Assembly: GCA_964035575.1 (NCBI GenBank) | Contig: OZ037869.1 | Coordinates: forward strand, 1,302,001 to 1,366,000 | From: Rhynchopus sp. YZ270_cl-10 | Taxonomy: Eukaryota > Euglenozoa > Diplonemea > Diplonemida > Diplonemidae | DNA length: 64,000 bases | Direction: 5' to 3' | Part shown: positions 33,448 to 45,048 of the stretch, piece after piece | How positions within the stretch are numbered: position 1 is the stretch's first letter | Layout: the number at the start of each line of letters is the position of its first letter | The notes under the pieces: model-generated | What the model was told of the DNA's origin: nothing | The model's database searches: none | Seen by the model: only the letters and a program-made list of their open reading frames with translations | Translations under genes and position numbers: made by a program

Positions 33448-36400
33448 ATGAGTTACGGATTCTTTGGTGGCAACACCAACTCGCGGTCTCAGTATGGCGC
33501 TGGCACTAGCAACACACGCCCGCAGTACGGCGGGTACAGCACGGGCGGGGGATACGGGCGGGGGACTAGCTCCTCGTCTTTTGGGGGGAGCGGTGCGTTT
33601 GGGGCGGCACGGACTGGGATGGGTGGCACTGGCACTGGGACCGGTACACGCGCATATGGGATGTACGGGTCTGGGTCCACCACGGGTGCTGGAGGCTTTG
33701 GCACCGGGACCACACAGAATGCTACCGGGTATGGCGCTGGGAACCGTTTCCAAGGCTCTAACCGTCTTGGAGGAGAGCTCCTCAGTGCAGCGCAAGGCGA
33801 TAAGTTCGACCTCCCCACGGGGAAGTTCCACGAAGTCGCCACAACCGAGTCAAACAACCCAGTCCGCATGCAGACCATCACAACGAGCACCCAATATTCC
33901 AGCTGCAAAAACGTCTCCGTCGAGATGATTCATTGGGAGGAGTACAGGCAACAGCACGGTATCAACCATGCGGTGGGCAAGCCGGGCAATTATTTGAAAA
34001 TGATTGCCGAGAGGTTTCCCTCTAAAAACAAGCTCGTGGTAGGGCTGCCTACCGCCAAGTTTTCTTCCGAGCGTGTCACCGAGCCTGGTGCTAAGGGGAC
34101 AAGCTCCAGTGCAGACCAACACATCAACCAGCACACAATCACTGCGAAACCACAGTACCGGCAGTGTCAGAACATCTCCGTCGAGATGATCCACTGGGAG
34201 GAGTACCGCCGTGAGCATGGTATCACACAAGGCGGCGAGCCTGGCGCACTCCTTCAGGCCATTGCCGACAACTTTCCCACCAACGGCAACGCAAAGGCTG
34301 CACCTAAGGCACCTGGCTTCGGTGGTGGCGGTGGTGTCTTTGGCGCTGCTAGCAGTGCTGGCTTTGGACAAGCTGCAGGTGGTTTTGGTGCCGCTTCAGG
34401 TGCCAGTCCCTTTGGTGCTGCGGGTGGTGCGGGTGGTGGTGCCTTTGGCGCTGCAGGAGGTGGTGGCTTTGGCCAGTCCCAAGGAGGCTTTGGTGCAGCA
34501 GGCAGAGGAGGAGGAGGAGCAGGGTTCGGCGCAGCAGCAGGAGGGTTCGGCCAGTCCCAGGGCGGCTTTGGTGCTGTAGGGGGTGCTGCTGGTGGTGGGT
34601 TTGGCCAGTCGCAAGCTGCCGGTGGTGCGAACCCCTTCGGAGGTGCTGCCAACAGGTTTGGAGCCGCACCTGCGGCAGGAGGCTTCGGACAGGCCCAAGG
34701 AGGATTTGGTCAATCGCAGGGTGGGTTTGGGCAGAACGCAGGGGCACCAGGTGGCTTTGGCCAAGCACAGGGTGGGTTTGGACAGGGTGCGCAAGGTGGC
34801 TTTGGGGCTGGTGGTGCAAACCCCTTCGGTGGCGGGGCTGGAGCTGGTGGGTTTGGACAGCAGCAGCAAAGAGCAGGCTTCGGACAATCCCAAGGTGGCT
34901 TTGGAGCGGCACCTGCAGCAGGAGGCTTTGGCGCACCTGCAGCAGGTGGCGGGTTTGGTGCGCCGGCAGGTGGTGCAGCAGGGGGCTTTGGGCAGCAAGG
35001 TGCAGGAGGCTTTGGTGGTGCTGGTGGCGGGTTTGGTGCAAAGCCTGGTGGCTTTGGCGCGGCACCTGCAGCAGGAGGCTTTGGTGCAGGGGGTGGGTTT
35101 GGACAGGCCGGTGCTGCTGGTGGTGGTTTCGGTGCTGCGCAGACTGGAGGTGGCTTCGGAGCAGCTGGCGGGTTTGGAGCAAAGCCTGGTGGGTTCGGTG
35201 CGCCAGCTGCAGGAGGATTTGGGGCACCTGCAACGGGTGGCGGCTTTGGTGCTGCTGCCGGTGGAGGATTCGGAGCACCAGCTGCAGGAGGCTTTGGTGC
35301 ACCAGCAACTGGTGGAGGCTTCGGCGCTGCCCCTGCAGCAGGAGGCTTTGGCGCACCCGCAGCAGGCGGATTTGGGGCACCAGCAGGAGGAGGATTCGGA
35401 GCACCTGCAGCAGGCGGCTTCGGTGCTGCATCCTCAGGTGGTGGCTTTGGCGGGTTTGGTGCAGCGAAGCCCACTGGAGGCGGCTTTGGCGGCGGCGGGT
35501 ATGCAACACCACCCCTTGACCCCTTGACCCCACACCCCCACACCACACCACTCCACAGATTCGGTGCCCCTGCAGCAAGCGGCGGTGGGTTTGGCGGCGG
35601 CTTCGGCGCAGCACCGGCTGCAGGTGGCTTTGGTGCGCCTGCTGCGGGAGGGTTTGGTGCAGCACCTGCAGCAGGTGGGTTTGGCGCACAGCAACAGCAA
35701 CAGCAGCAGCAGCAACAACAGATGTACCAACAAATGCAGCAGCAGATGCTCCAACAGCAGCAGCAGCTTGCGTATGGGTCGAACTACACCAAGCCAATCA
35801 CGCGACCAAATGATGCGCAGGCCAAAGAGACTGCGGACTGTGAGTACCTAGGTGGCCTGCATTTCCCGAAGCTGAAGGGGCAGCGGCCTAGCACCTCCAC
35901 GGTACGCAACGCAACGTTGGCATCGGTGCTGGCACCGAACGTCACGTCTGCTGAGACCACCACAGCGTTTGACAGCAACCTGCGCCAACCTGACGAACGC
36001 GCCAAGGTGATGCGCGAAGCCGCCATTGTGGCGCACGCCTTTTCTAACGAAACACAGTCGATCAACACGACTGCGCCCACATCTACACCGAACGGCCCTT
36101 TTAAAGCAATTGTCGCACGGCCTAGATTTGTCAAATTGAAGCCAGAGGAGGCACCGGTGAACCCGAACCCCTCGACACATTTGACACCATTGCGACTGTC
36201 TGCGGGTAGCGCATATCAGTGCAGCCCTTCGTTGGAGGAGTTGAACCGGCTGAGTGAGGAGGAGCGGGGCAGGGTGGAAAACCTGGTGCTGAGTATCCCT
36301 GGGGAGGCTTCCGTGCGCTTCCTCGAGCCCGTGGACCTGCGTGCAGTCGAGAACGTGCCGCTCGACCACGTGATCGTGATAGACGCTGCAGAGTACTACG

Positions 36401-36727
36401 TAGACTTTTACCCAGACACCGCACCCATCTCCAAGCCAAAGTGCGGTGAAGGCCTCAACGTGAAGGTAGAAGTCACCATGCACAACCTCCCCTCTTCCAT
36501 CACCCTAGACACAATCGAGGTATGCAAAAGAATTTTCAGAGAAAAAAATTAACAAAAATCAGGATTCTTGCGCACAAAGCAACTTCACGTTGATAAGCTA
36601 CAAAGAAGGGACCTGGGTCTTCTCGGTCGACTGCCCCTATGCGTATGTCTTTCCCCTCTCTAAGCATAGATCTGCAAAAGAAACCCCACCACCCTTCTAC
36701 AGCGAAGAGAGTGACCAGGAGCAGTAG
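33448..36727 (+). CDS. Nup98-like FG nucleoporin A with two GLEBS motifs (4 exons)
   Basis: Exons 33448-35498, 35559-36519, 36563-36642 and 36703-36727 give about 1038 residues. Nup98 family proteins line the nuclear pore, where FG repeats form the permeability barrier and bind transport receptors. After a Gly/Thr-rich start come two GLEBS-like motifs, which bind the mRNA export factor Rae1/Gle2, at about 142-171 and 230-259; both contain the core VSVEMIHWEEYR or ISVEMIHWEEYR. Then follow dozens of GGFGAP/GFGQSQ repeats, a Gln run (about 730-745) and a C-terminal autoproteolytic-type domain (about 905-1038: YQCSPSLEELN, VVIDAAEYYVDFYPD analogue, GEGLNVKVEVT, GTWVFSV). In Nup98 the His-Phe-Ser cleavage site follows this last strand; here it reads VDCPYAEESDQEQ and then stops. 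So no Nup96 half is attached and no cleavage is expected, as in yeast Nup100/Nup116. The intron at 35499-35558 is 60 nt without stops. Confidence 0.88.
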
Positions 36728-37777
36728 CTCAACGTGGCTTGGAGCAACCTGAGCAACAATACATACATAGAAACTAGCTTTTTATGGGGATCTCATGCAC
36801 AGGTAAAGAGCGAAATGAAAAGAAGAGTTGAATGAAATAATTATTCTCGTATTTGTCGCATAAACACCGCCATAGAGTAGGGAGGCACACAATGGGTTGT
36901 AAAGGGTATTAGAATAGGTTCTCCCTCGGCTTTTTTTTTTTAGGTACACTGTCACTAGAGGGCTGTTGTATTTCAAGTCAACTTTTTTTGGGGCGGCGGG
37001 CCTTTTTGGGGCGGGGTGTACGGGTCAATCAGGCCCAACGCAGTGTAAATAAGGGGATCTTGTTCACGCATGGCCATGTTGTTATGAAGGGAACAAAGGG
37101 GTGATTTCCCACAAGAAAATAATAGTGGAGTTCATCCTTGGGTGTCACACTACAACCAAATTTTCAAAAAAAAGGAAAGCGGGGGAAATCTCTGGAAAGA
37201 TGGTGTATGCCATAACGCCTCGTATGCCTGTGGGTGGTATTTAAAGTGAAAGTCATTGATTCGAAAAACATAAAAAAAAAGTATCACCTGTCTAAGTCCA
37301 GCCGGGGGAATGTGAACAAATTGCTGTGTTTTTCGCCTTTTTTAGCAGGACACAAAAAAAAGAAAAGAAAACCGTCTCTTCCGTCGAAAAAAAAAGTAGG
37401 TAGAAAAAGGGTTCAGCGAACCATCCACATAAATGCCCTTGATTGAGGGGGAAAAAAGTACGATTGTTTCCTCCCCTTTTCCCTCTTTCCACTCTTTCCC
37501 CCCATTATTTGCGGATGTAGAAGGGTGCTAGAGCATGCGTGGAGCTTTGGCGGTAGTCGCCGTAGTGTAGTGGACTGCCTGGGAGGTTTAGGAAGTGGTC
37601 CTTCATACCTGGTGCATCAGTCACCTGTGTAGAGTGTTTTGGATTATGTGCCTTACATCATTGTGGGCAAAGTGCAGTTCTACATTTTGCTCGTGTCCAG
37701 GTGAGGCTTTTGGCTTGCCGCTTTGCATCAACATCACCCCACACAGATCACACACAAAAGAGTAAAACAAAACCACA
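36728..37777. other. spacer between the nucleoporin paralogues
   Basis: No gene. It holds a family D hairpin (36942-36988, right after a T-run and TAG), a family C motif (37121-37172) and a tRNA-like but B-box-less patch near 37550-37615. CCCCACACAG ends at 37746, 31 nt before the next ATG. Confidence 0.55.
36942..36988 (+). repeat. hairpin motif, family D
   Basis: TACA pairs with TGTA around CTGTCACTAGAGGGCTGT; tail TTTCAAGTCAACTTTTTTT. A polypyrimidine tract plus TAG ends immediately before it. Confidence 0.55.
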
Positions 37778-40722
37778 ATGGCCTTCGGCGTTGCTGGTGG
37801 CTTTGGCGCACCCGCAGCACCTGCAGCAGGAGGCTTTGGTGCACCCGCTGGTGGTGGCTTTGGCGCCCCTGCAGCAGGAGGAGGCTTTGGTGCTGCCGCG
37901 CCGGCTGCAGGCGGCTTCGGCGCCGCACCAGCAGCAGGTGGGTTCGGCGCAGCACCGGCTGCAGGTGGCTTTGGTGCGCCTGCTGCGGGAGGGTTTGGTG
38001 CAGCACCTGCAGCAGGTGGGTTTGGCGCACCAGCAGCAACTGGAGGAGGCTTTGGTGCACCTGCAGCGGCCGGAGGAGGCTTTGGAGCACCAGCAGCGGC
38101 CGGAGGAGGCTTTGGCGCCCCTGCAGCAGGAGGTGGGTTTGGCGCTGCCGCACCGGCTGCAGGCGGCTTTGGAGCGCCTGCTGCAGGCGGCGGTGGGTTT
38201 GGATTTGGTAACACGGGTGCTGCAGCTGGCGGTGCTGGTGGCTTTGGTGCTGCGCCAGCTGCAGGCGGATTTGGCGCACCGGCAGCAACTGGAGGCGGCT
38301 TTGGTGCACCCGCTGCAGGTGGCTTTGGTGCTGCAGCAGGAGGAGGCTTCGGAGCACCAGCTGCAGGAGGATTTGGGGCACCAGCAGCAGGTGCAGGTGG
38401 ATTTGGCGCGCCTGCGGCTGGAGCTGGTGGCTTTGGCGCACCTGCAGCAGGTGGTGGGTTTGGTGCGCCGGCAGGTGGTGCGGCAGGGGGCTTTGGTGCA
38501 AAGCCTGGAGGCTTTGGCGCGGCACCTGCAGCAGGAGGCTTCGGTGCACCTGCAGCAGGTGGCGGGTTTGGTGCGCCGGCAGGTGGTGCGGCAGGGGGCT
38601 TTGGGCAGCAAGGTGCAGGAGGCTTTGGTGGTGCTGGTGGCGGGTTTGGTGCAAAGCCTGGTGGCTTTGGCGCGGCACCTGCAGCAGGAGGCTTTGGTGC
38701 AGGGGGTGGGTTTGGACAGGCCGGTGCTGCTGGTGGTGGTTTCGGTGCTGCGCAGACTGGAGGTGGCTTCGGAGGAGCAGCTGGCGGGTTTGGAGCAAAG
38801 CCTGGTGGGTTCGGTGCGCCAGCTGCAGGCGGATTTGGGGCACCTGCAACGGGTGGCGGGTTCGGTGCACCTGCAGCAGGAGGATTCGGCGCTGCAGCAG
38901 CAACAGGCGGTGGCTTTGGTGCTGCTGCCGGTGGAGGATTCGGAGCACCAGCTGCAGGAGGCTTTGGTGCACCAGCAGCAACTGGTGGAGGCTTCGGAGC
39001 CGCCCCTGCAGCAGGAGGCTTTGGGGCACCAGCAGCAGGCGGCTTCGGAGCACCAGCAGCAACAGGTGGCGGCTTTGGCGCTCCCGCGGCTGGTGGGTTT
39101 GGTGCGCCGGCTGCCGGAGGCTTTGGTGCACCTGCAGCAGGAGGATTTGGGGCACCAGCAACGGGTGGCGGCTTCGGAGCACCTGCAGCAGGAGGATTCG
39201 GCGCTGCAGCAGCAACAGGCGGTGGCTTCGGAGCACCAGCGGCTGGTGGGTTTGGTGCAAAGCCTGCCTCAGGAGGGGGCTTCGGTGGAGGCGGCTTTGG
39301 TGCACCCGCAACCGGCGGAGGATTCGGAGCACCTGCAGCAGGCGGCTTCGGTGCTGCATCCTCAGGTGGTGGCTTTGGCGGGTTTGGTGCAGCGAAGCCC
39401 ACTGGGGGCGGCTTTGGCGGCGGCGGGTATGCAACACCACACCACCCCCTCACCCCACACCCCCACACCACACCACTCCACAGATTCGGTGCCCCTGCAG
39501 CAAGCGGCGGTGGGTTTGGCGGCGGCTTCGGCGCAGCACCAGCAGCAGGCGGGTTCGGCGCTGCCGCACCTGCCGCAGGAGGATTTGGCGCAGCACCTGC
39601 AGCAGGCGGCTTCGGCGGTCTTGGAGCAGCACCCGGTGCTGCCCCGGTTGTTGCCATTGCCGCAAATCTGAGCAACCCACAGATTCTCCAGAAAGCACTT
39701 GAGAACCCTTACGGCGTCGACTTTGTCAAACCTATTACTTTGCCTGCCGCTAGCGAAACACTTGATGTGGGCACACTTCTCAATGTCCACGAGCCGAAGA
39801 AGACTGTCAAGCGCAGCAACAACTTCAACGTCCGCAACAGCACCCTTGCGAGCGTGCTTGCCCCCGTTGGCTCCGAGGCGAATGGCGGGGCTTGGGACAC
39901 CCGCGGCATCAAGCTGCACCCTTCCTGCGTTAAGAGCGCCAACAGCAACACCAACACAATCTCTTCTGGGATTCCTTCCTCCTGCCCTTTTAAGCCTACT
40001 TCCACACGGCCACGCTTCCTCCGCCTTGCAGAGGAAGCCGAGCCCAAGGAGCTGAAGGAGTTGAAGGAGGCGAAGGAGACCACTTCCGGGCCGCTTCGCT
40101 TTGAGGACGACGAGAAGTATGAGTGCACACCTGCGCTGAGCGAGCTCAACGACATGACACCCTCGCAGCTGCGGTCTGTGGAGGGCTTCTCCCTTCGCAT
40201 CCCAGGCAAGGCGCGTGTTGCGTTCATGGAGCCAGTAGACCTCGAGACCATCACCCTCCCCCTCGACAAGGTCGTCACCATCGACCCCGCTGAGTACACA
40301 GTAGACTTTTACCCCGACAGCGACTTCCCGGATGCCGCCAAGCCGCGTGTAGGGGAGGGTCTCAATGTCAAGGTGGAGCTCACGTTCTACGACCTCCCGG
40401 CAGACATCACAGAGGCCGATCTTGAGGTATGAGTTTGTGAACTTTTTTCAAGACCCACAAAACAACAACAACACAAATTTGCAGACGACGTGCGAAGCGA
40501 ACGGATACAACTTTGTCAGCTACCGCAACGGCGCGTGGGTGTTCACCGTAGAGGCGCCAGCCGATGCGCCGGTACCGCAGGTATGGAATGGGCGGTGTTA
40601 TTTCGGGTCATCTCGAGAACAGAAAACAGTACAACAGCCTTCGGGCGAACACTGTTGCACAGAACCTACTTTGGTAGACGATTTGACAATAAAAAAAACA
40701 ACACAAAAAAAAACAGGAATGA
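37778..40722 (+). CDS. Nup98-like FG nucleoporin B, no GLEBS (4 exons, last uncertain)
   Basis: Exons are 37778-39426, 39484-40426 and 40485-40580, then a short last exon, giving about 897 residues. The protein starts directly in GFGAP repeats (MAFGVAGGFGAP) and has no GLEBS motif, so Rae1 binding is not expected. Residues about 640-720 (NPYGVDFVKPITLP, NNFNVRNSTLASVLAP) and the C-terminal autoproteolytic-type domain (YECTPALSELN, EYTVDFYPDSD, GEGLNVKVELT, NGAWVFTVEAP) parallel paralogue A. The His-Phe-Ser site is again missing (VEAPADAPVPQ). The final intron donor is GTATGG at 40581. With the acceptor at 40716 the protein ends VPQE; with the one at 40662 it ends VPQNLLW. Repeat blocks of several hundred bp are nearly identical to paralogue A, including the flanks of the 57-nt intron (39427-39483), which points to recent duplication or gene conversion. 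CCCCACACAG ends 31 nt before the ATG. Confidence 0.85.
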
Positions 40723-41455
40723 TTCCAGCACCCCCCTCACGTAACGCAGCTCTCGTTTTCGAGAGCATGCCAGCAAGAAGGATAAGGTGGGGGCCGAGAA
40801 AACAATACAGATTGCGCAAGGCTGATTGAGCACCCTCTCCGCTCCTCCAAAAAACCCAATACCGAAGCTTCGACCAACCACATGCTTTCGAAAACGCAAC
40901 AAAAAAAAAAAAGACAAGAAACCAAAAAGGGATACTGAGGGGTTTCCACATCGTACGAAAGGTGACTCGATACAAAAAAAAAAAATGAGATTTTTGAAAA
41001 AGGGTGACTTCTTGGCAGACCTTAATAGGCAGAGCTATCCATTTTTAATGTTAAGCGAGCCGAAGTTCTATTTTTCTATTTTTTTTAATTTTTTTTTTCT
41101 CTCTTTTTTTTCCTCCCCAGACCACTTTTCCTCCCCTCCCCTCCCCGGATCACCGTTACCTCACCAGGCAGAGCTAACGCTTTGGTATATTTCACAAAAA
41201 AAAAAAAACACATTTCCTAAGAGACATAAATAGACCAAAGATGGTGAGGTTTTCGGAAGAGGGGGAGAGAAGGTGGCGGACGCCAACTGTATAACCCCAA
41301 ATACCCAATACCCCCATTTTCCCCAAAGCAATGTGCGGTGATTTAACTGTGCAATAAAGATCAACCGCAAAAATTTTTTTCTCGATAGTGAAGACTTCCG
41401 AACAAAAGGCTGCACTAAAAAAGGGGGGATTTTTTAAAAAAAAAGAATGTGATCA

Positions 41456-41490
41456 AGGTGACTAAGCACGAGGCTTAGGGTCATCTTCTA
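41456..41490 (+). repeat. hairpin motif, family A
   Basis: GGTGA, CTAAGC (41462-41467), short loop ACGAG, GCTTAG (41473-41478) and TCATC (41481-41485). A perfect 6-bp inner stem; a pyrimidine stretch ending in TTCAG follows. Confidence 0.7.
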
Positions 41491-41601
41491 AATATTTTTT
41501 TGTCAATTCAGAGAGGAGGCGGGGGCGGGAGGGGATTCAAAACCTCGTGAGTATTTGACATTGGGTAGGGGGGTTTTCTTGCGATGAGAGTGTAGACTTA
41601 A

Positions 41602-41640
41602 GGTGACTAAGCAAAAAGGAGAGGCTTGTAGGGTCATCTG
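41602..41640 (+). repeat. hairpin motif, family A (enlarged loop)
   Basis: GGTGACTAAGC, loop AAAAAGGAGAG, GCTTGTAGGGTCATCT. The loop is about 4 nt longer than usual, the stem is kept. Confidence 0.6.
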
Positions 41641-42577
41641 ACCACCTGATTTGGCCAGAAAAGCAACTTCCGCCAAAATCGGGGTCAAATTTTTACCTTT
41701 CCTTTACTGTTAGATCACGGATGCTGCCAGATCTGGCCAGATCTCCAGATCTGGGCCGCCCAGATCTGGCCAGATCTGGGAAAATTTTTTTTTTTTTTGA
41801 AAAAAAATTTTTTCCCAGACGTCCCAGATCTGGCCAGATCTGGCCAGATCTGGCCACATCTGGGAGATCTGGGACGTCTGGGAAAATTTTTTTTTCCAGG
41901 TACCCCCAATGACATAACGAAGTATCGCTTGAAGTACCGTTCAATATACGTTGCTCGTGTGTGCAAGTTACGAAGTAGGACACACAAGGTATATCAAACG
42001 ATAAATCAATCAGATAAACGTTACATCATTGGAAAATTGTTGGCACCGCCGCCCTGTCTTCGTATTTATTACGTCGACAGGCCAAACAGCGTTGGGCTCA
42101 GAAGAAGCAGTGCAAAACACTGGGGATCAACATGAGAACCAACTCCCAACAACACAGGCTACCGAAGTAGCAGGTGGGGTGTTGCGGGTGTTTGGGGTGA
42201 AAGAAAATCGATTTTGGTAAGTTCCAGCAGAAAATTCTTAAGTTTGCACAATTGAGAAGGGTGTTACCACTGCCTAATATTATTCGTACATGTGAACCGG
42301 TAAGGTCGAGAAGGGTGGACACGGCATACAAGTACAAGTACAAGTAAGACGTACCTTCTACAAAGGCTGAATTCGCAATTCTTAAGGGATTGAATTCAGC
42401 CCCCACGTGGTGTTTTTGAGAAAATCATTCCATGGTATACAACTATGGTTCCCGAAGAATGATTCGCCCCTCCTCGTTCATGCAAACTTAAGAAAATTCT
42501 GAAGTAACTACAACCTGGCGTGCGGGTACAGATGCATTGCTTTGTTCTTTCCTCAAAGTCATGTGTGATCTCTCGGG

Positions 42578-42690
42578 TCTGTACTAAAGTCAGTGTTTAG
42601 ATAAGCATCCACTTGACTCGTTCTAACAACCGTTGAAATCTAGAACAAAACAATACACTGCCCCTTCTCACACCAAGCCGCCATGCTTCA
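42578..42690 (+). repeat. ~110-bp dispersed repeat (inside the TIR element)
   Basis: The diverged second copy is at 45590-45712. Shared blocks: GGTCTGTACTAAAGTCAGTG, ATCCACTTGACT, and CCCCTTCTC-CACCAA. The copy at 45590 runs on into GGGTTCGATAACCC and a family B hairpin, so the two motifs may belong to one longer element. Confidence 0.5.
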
Positions 42691-43739
42691 AGAGCATGCC
42701 CTGGGCAAAAATTACTGTGACAAAAATTAGTTTTCTGGGGGAACGCAATATTTTCTTGTGCCTAGTCCTCCGCAAGCAGAGGACAGACTTTCCGGATCCC
42801 GAAGTCGAATTTCTTGCACTAGCTACGCTCCCTGGGTTAAATGGCTATAGCAGTGACTGACTAAGAGTTTCATAATAATTAGGGTGGTCTATGGGGTGGG
42901 TTAATGGAAAAGTTGGTATATAAACCCGACTTTTACGATCGCCACCTGGTTTTGAAATAATTGCACCAGCTCTTCCGTCGGCACTGCTTCGCTGTTATGA
43001 TGAAGGGTCGTCGGTTCGGGTACCTGTTAAGAGAAATTGAATGTAAAAGTAGAGACTACAACAAAAAAACAAACAAACAAACAAGAAGCCGCCCCGTACC
43101 CCTTAAACGTAAAAGTGACATTTTTGTTGACAAAAAAAAAAAATAGCTAAAAAATAGCGAACATGTCGAAAAGGGAGAAAACCGGGGGGTTAAAAACATA
43201 CCTTGCACTCGGCCCACTCTCCAGGTACAAAGAACATCACTGCACGACAAACCCACTACTACGATAGCAAATAACTATTTTTTACCGAACAGAAAGGTCG
43301 TTTTATTGATGAGTGTTTTCTGAGTGCACACTCAGTGGGGACAAAATGCAACACTTGCCGAAAAAATTCTCCAATCGGACAAAAACCTTTCTAAACACCC
43401 AAAAAAAAACACCTCAGTCCACATCCGCTGGGGTCGCGAGATGGAAATATATGGTTTTACAGCTTTTGGGGGGTCTAGCGTGGGTCCCAGATGCATTTTG
43501 CAACGGGTCTGTGTGTGTGCCTCAACCGCTTCACAGTACCCTTTTTTGTAACTGAAAACGACGCATCCTGTACCTAAGTGCACTGAAGCCTTGCTTGCGT
43601 CCTCCTTCGTGGTTTTGGGCGTTCGCATGCGAGAATCATTATCGCATTCTCACATGTAATTCTCGCATCACGGAGAGGATTTTAGCGTTACGTGACCACA
43701 AAAAAAGTGCACAAAATTAGTTTGGTCAAAAATCACCTT

Positions 43740-44450
43740 GCACTTGTGAAGGAATTGCTGAGGAAATCTGAAATATGCGTGTTTTGGTACACAAAAGTGC
43801 GTTTTGGGTGGTTCTGAAGGGTCAAAACACCAAAAAAAAACGTTTTTTTGCATTTTTGGTCACCCAAGGACCCACTATTTTGGTTGATATTTTTTTTTTT
43901 CCCTTTGCGAAAAAATACCCAAAAATCACGGCTATAAAAACGCTAAGGAAAAATCGATTTTCATTTTTTGGGCAGAGAAGTGCGTTTTAGGCGCCCACAG
44001 ATGGTCAAAACATCAAAATTTTTGTGTTTTTGGCATCTTTGGACACCCAAGGACCCACTATCAGGGGTGAATTTTTTTTGCCTGAGATTTGCCTTTGCCA
44101 GAAATCGAAGAAAAAAAAATTATGAAGGAAATTGCTAAGAAAAAGTCGAAATTGTGGGCCCCTGTACTGCATATGGCGGTACCAGATCGTCAAAACACCC
44201 GACTCTTGCGTTTTTTTGCACTTTTTGGTACACAAAAACCCTGCTCAGGGGTCAAAATTTTCCCGGAAAAAAAAAATTTTTTTTTTTCGAGATTTTTCAA
44301 AAATCGACTTGTCTTTGGTAAAAACCATGAAATTTCGGGTTCGCAAAACCACGTTTTAGACCCCCACAGATGCTCAAAAGTGCCAAATTTTGCTTTAAAT
44401 GGCCTCAAATCGTCGAAATTAGCCCTATTTTGGGGCGAAAAAAAAAATTC
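43740..44450. repeat. degenerate tandem repeats, ~150-230 bp period
   Basis: Three to four diverged units share GTGCGTTTTAGG, CCCACAGATGGTCAAAAC, GTTTTTGGCA and CACCCAAGGACCCACTAT. They lie inside the TIR element; no coding content. Confidence 0.55.
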
Positions 44451-44699
44451 GAGAGTCCCTTTCCCTGGGAGACAATAGCCAGAAATCTGAGAAAAAAAAA
44501 AAAAAACTGGCCAGATTTCCAGATCTGGCCAGATCTGGGGGGGTTTTTTTTTTTTGAAAAAAAAAAATTTCCCAGATTCCCAGATCTGGCCAGATCTGGC
44601 CAGATCTGGAAACAAGATCTCCACATCTGGAAAACGAGCCAGATCTGGGAAATTGGCCCCCAAATCTGGCCAGATCTGGCAGCATCCGTGTTAGATGAG

Positions 44700-44733
<34 letters not shown>

Positions 44734-44753
44734 AAAAATAGTAAGGTGACTAA

Positions 44754-44790
44754 GGTGACTGAGCACGAGAGGCTTAGGTTCATCTTACAA
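44754..44790 (+). repeat. hairpin motif, family A (consensus-like)
   Basis: GGTGA (44754-44758), CTGAGC with GCTTAG (one G-U pair), loop ACGAGAG, TTCATCTTACAAAC. Only about 60 bp beyond the end of the TIR element. Confidence 0.7.
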
Positions 44791-45014
44791 ACTATTCTTT
44801 ATTTTGCGTCCATTTTTATAATCGTCAAGTTTAGAACATTTTTTATTTTTTTTGGTGATGAACTTTGCAATGCATTGCCAACATTTTTTGTACCAAAAAA
44901 GGCACACAAACCGATCAATCACGAAAAAATTTAAAAAAAATCAACAGGTGTCTCTAGTGGAGAGAGGCACTCTATTATGGCGAATGTTTCATTATATATT
45001 GGCTATATAGTGTG

Positions 45015-45048
45015 TGATGTGTACGAGAGAGTCACATTCATCTTTCAA
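45015..45048 (+). repeat. hairpin motif, family A
   Basis: GATG/CATC outer stem, GTG/CAC inner strands, TACGAGAGAG loop; a T-rich tract ending in TTTGCAG follows at about 45107. Confidence 0.5.

Larger units (their letters stand above)
40723..41715. other. AT-rich spacer
   Basis: No gene. It contains long A/T runs and family A hairpins at 41456 and 41602. The region 41640-41700 resembles the CACCTGATTT foldback arms. Confidence 0.55.
41716..44690. mobile_element. 2975-bp DNA transposon-like element with TIRs and 6-bp target duplication
   Basis: Both ends carry a perfect 27-bp inverted repeat starting CACGGATGCTGCCAG. The element is flanked by TTAGAT on each side (41710-41715 and 44691-44696), a 6-bp target duplication. 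Subterminal blocks at both ends consist of tandem CCAGATCTGG-type palindromes interrupted by T8-12/A8-12 stretches. The interior shows no transposase frame; it includes degenerate tandem repeats (43740-44450) and a piece shared with 45590-45712. I infer a non-autonomous element; I cannot name the superfamily. Confidence 0.85.

Noticed and set aside
37550-37615. tRNA-like segment (GTAGTGTAGTGGAC-TGCC...)
   Set aside because: An A-box-like piece is present, but no B box (GGTTCRANNCC) and no cloverleaf arms could be paired.
37621-39675. 684-residue Pro/Ala-rich open frame on the minus strand over nucleoporin B
   Set aside because: It is the antisense of GGFGAP repeats, whose GC-rich codons leave stops out; it ends outside the exon pattern and has no features of its own. 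The same holds for minus frames over 34254-35797.
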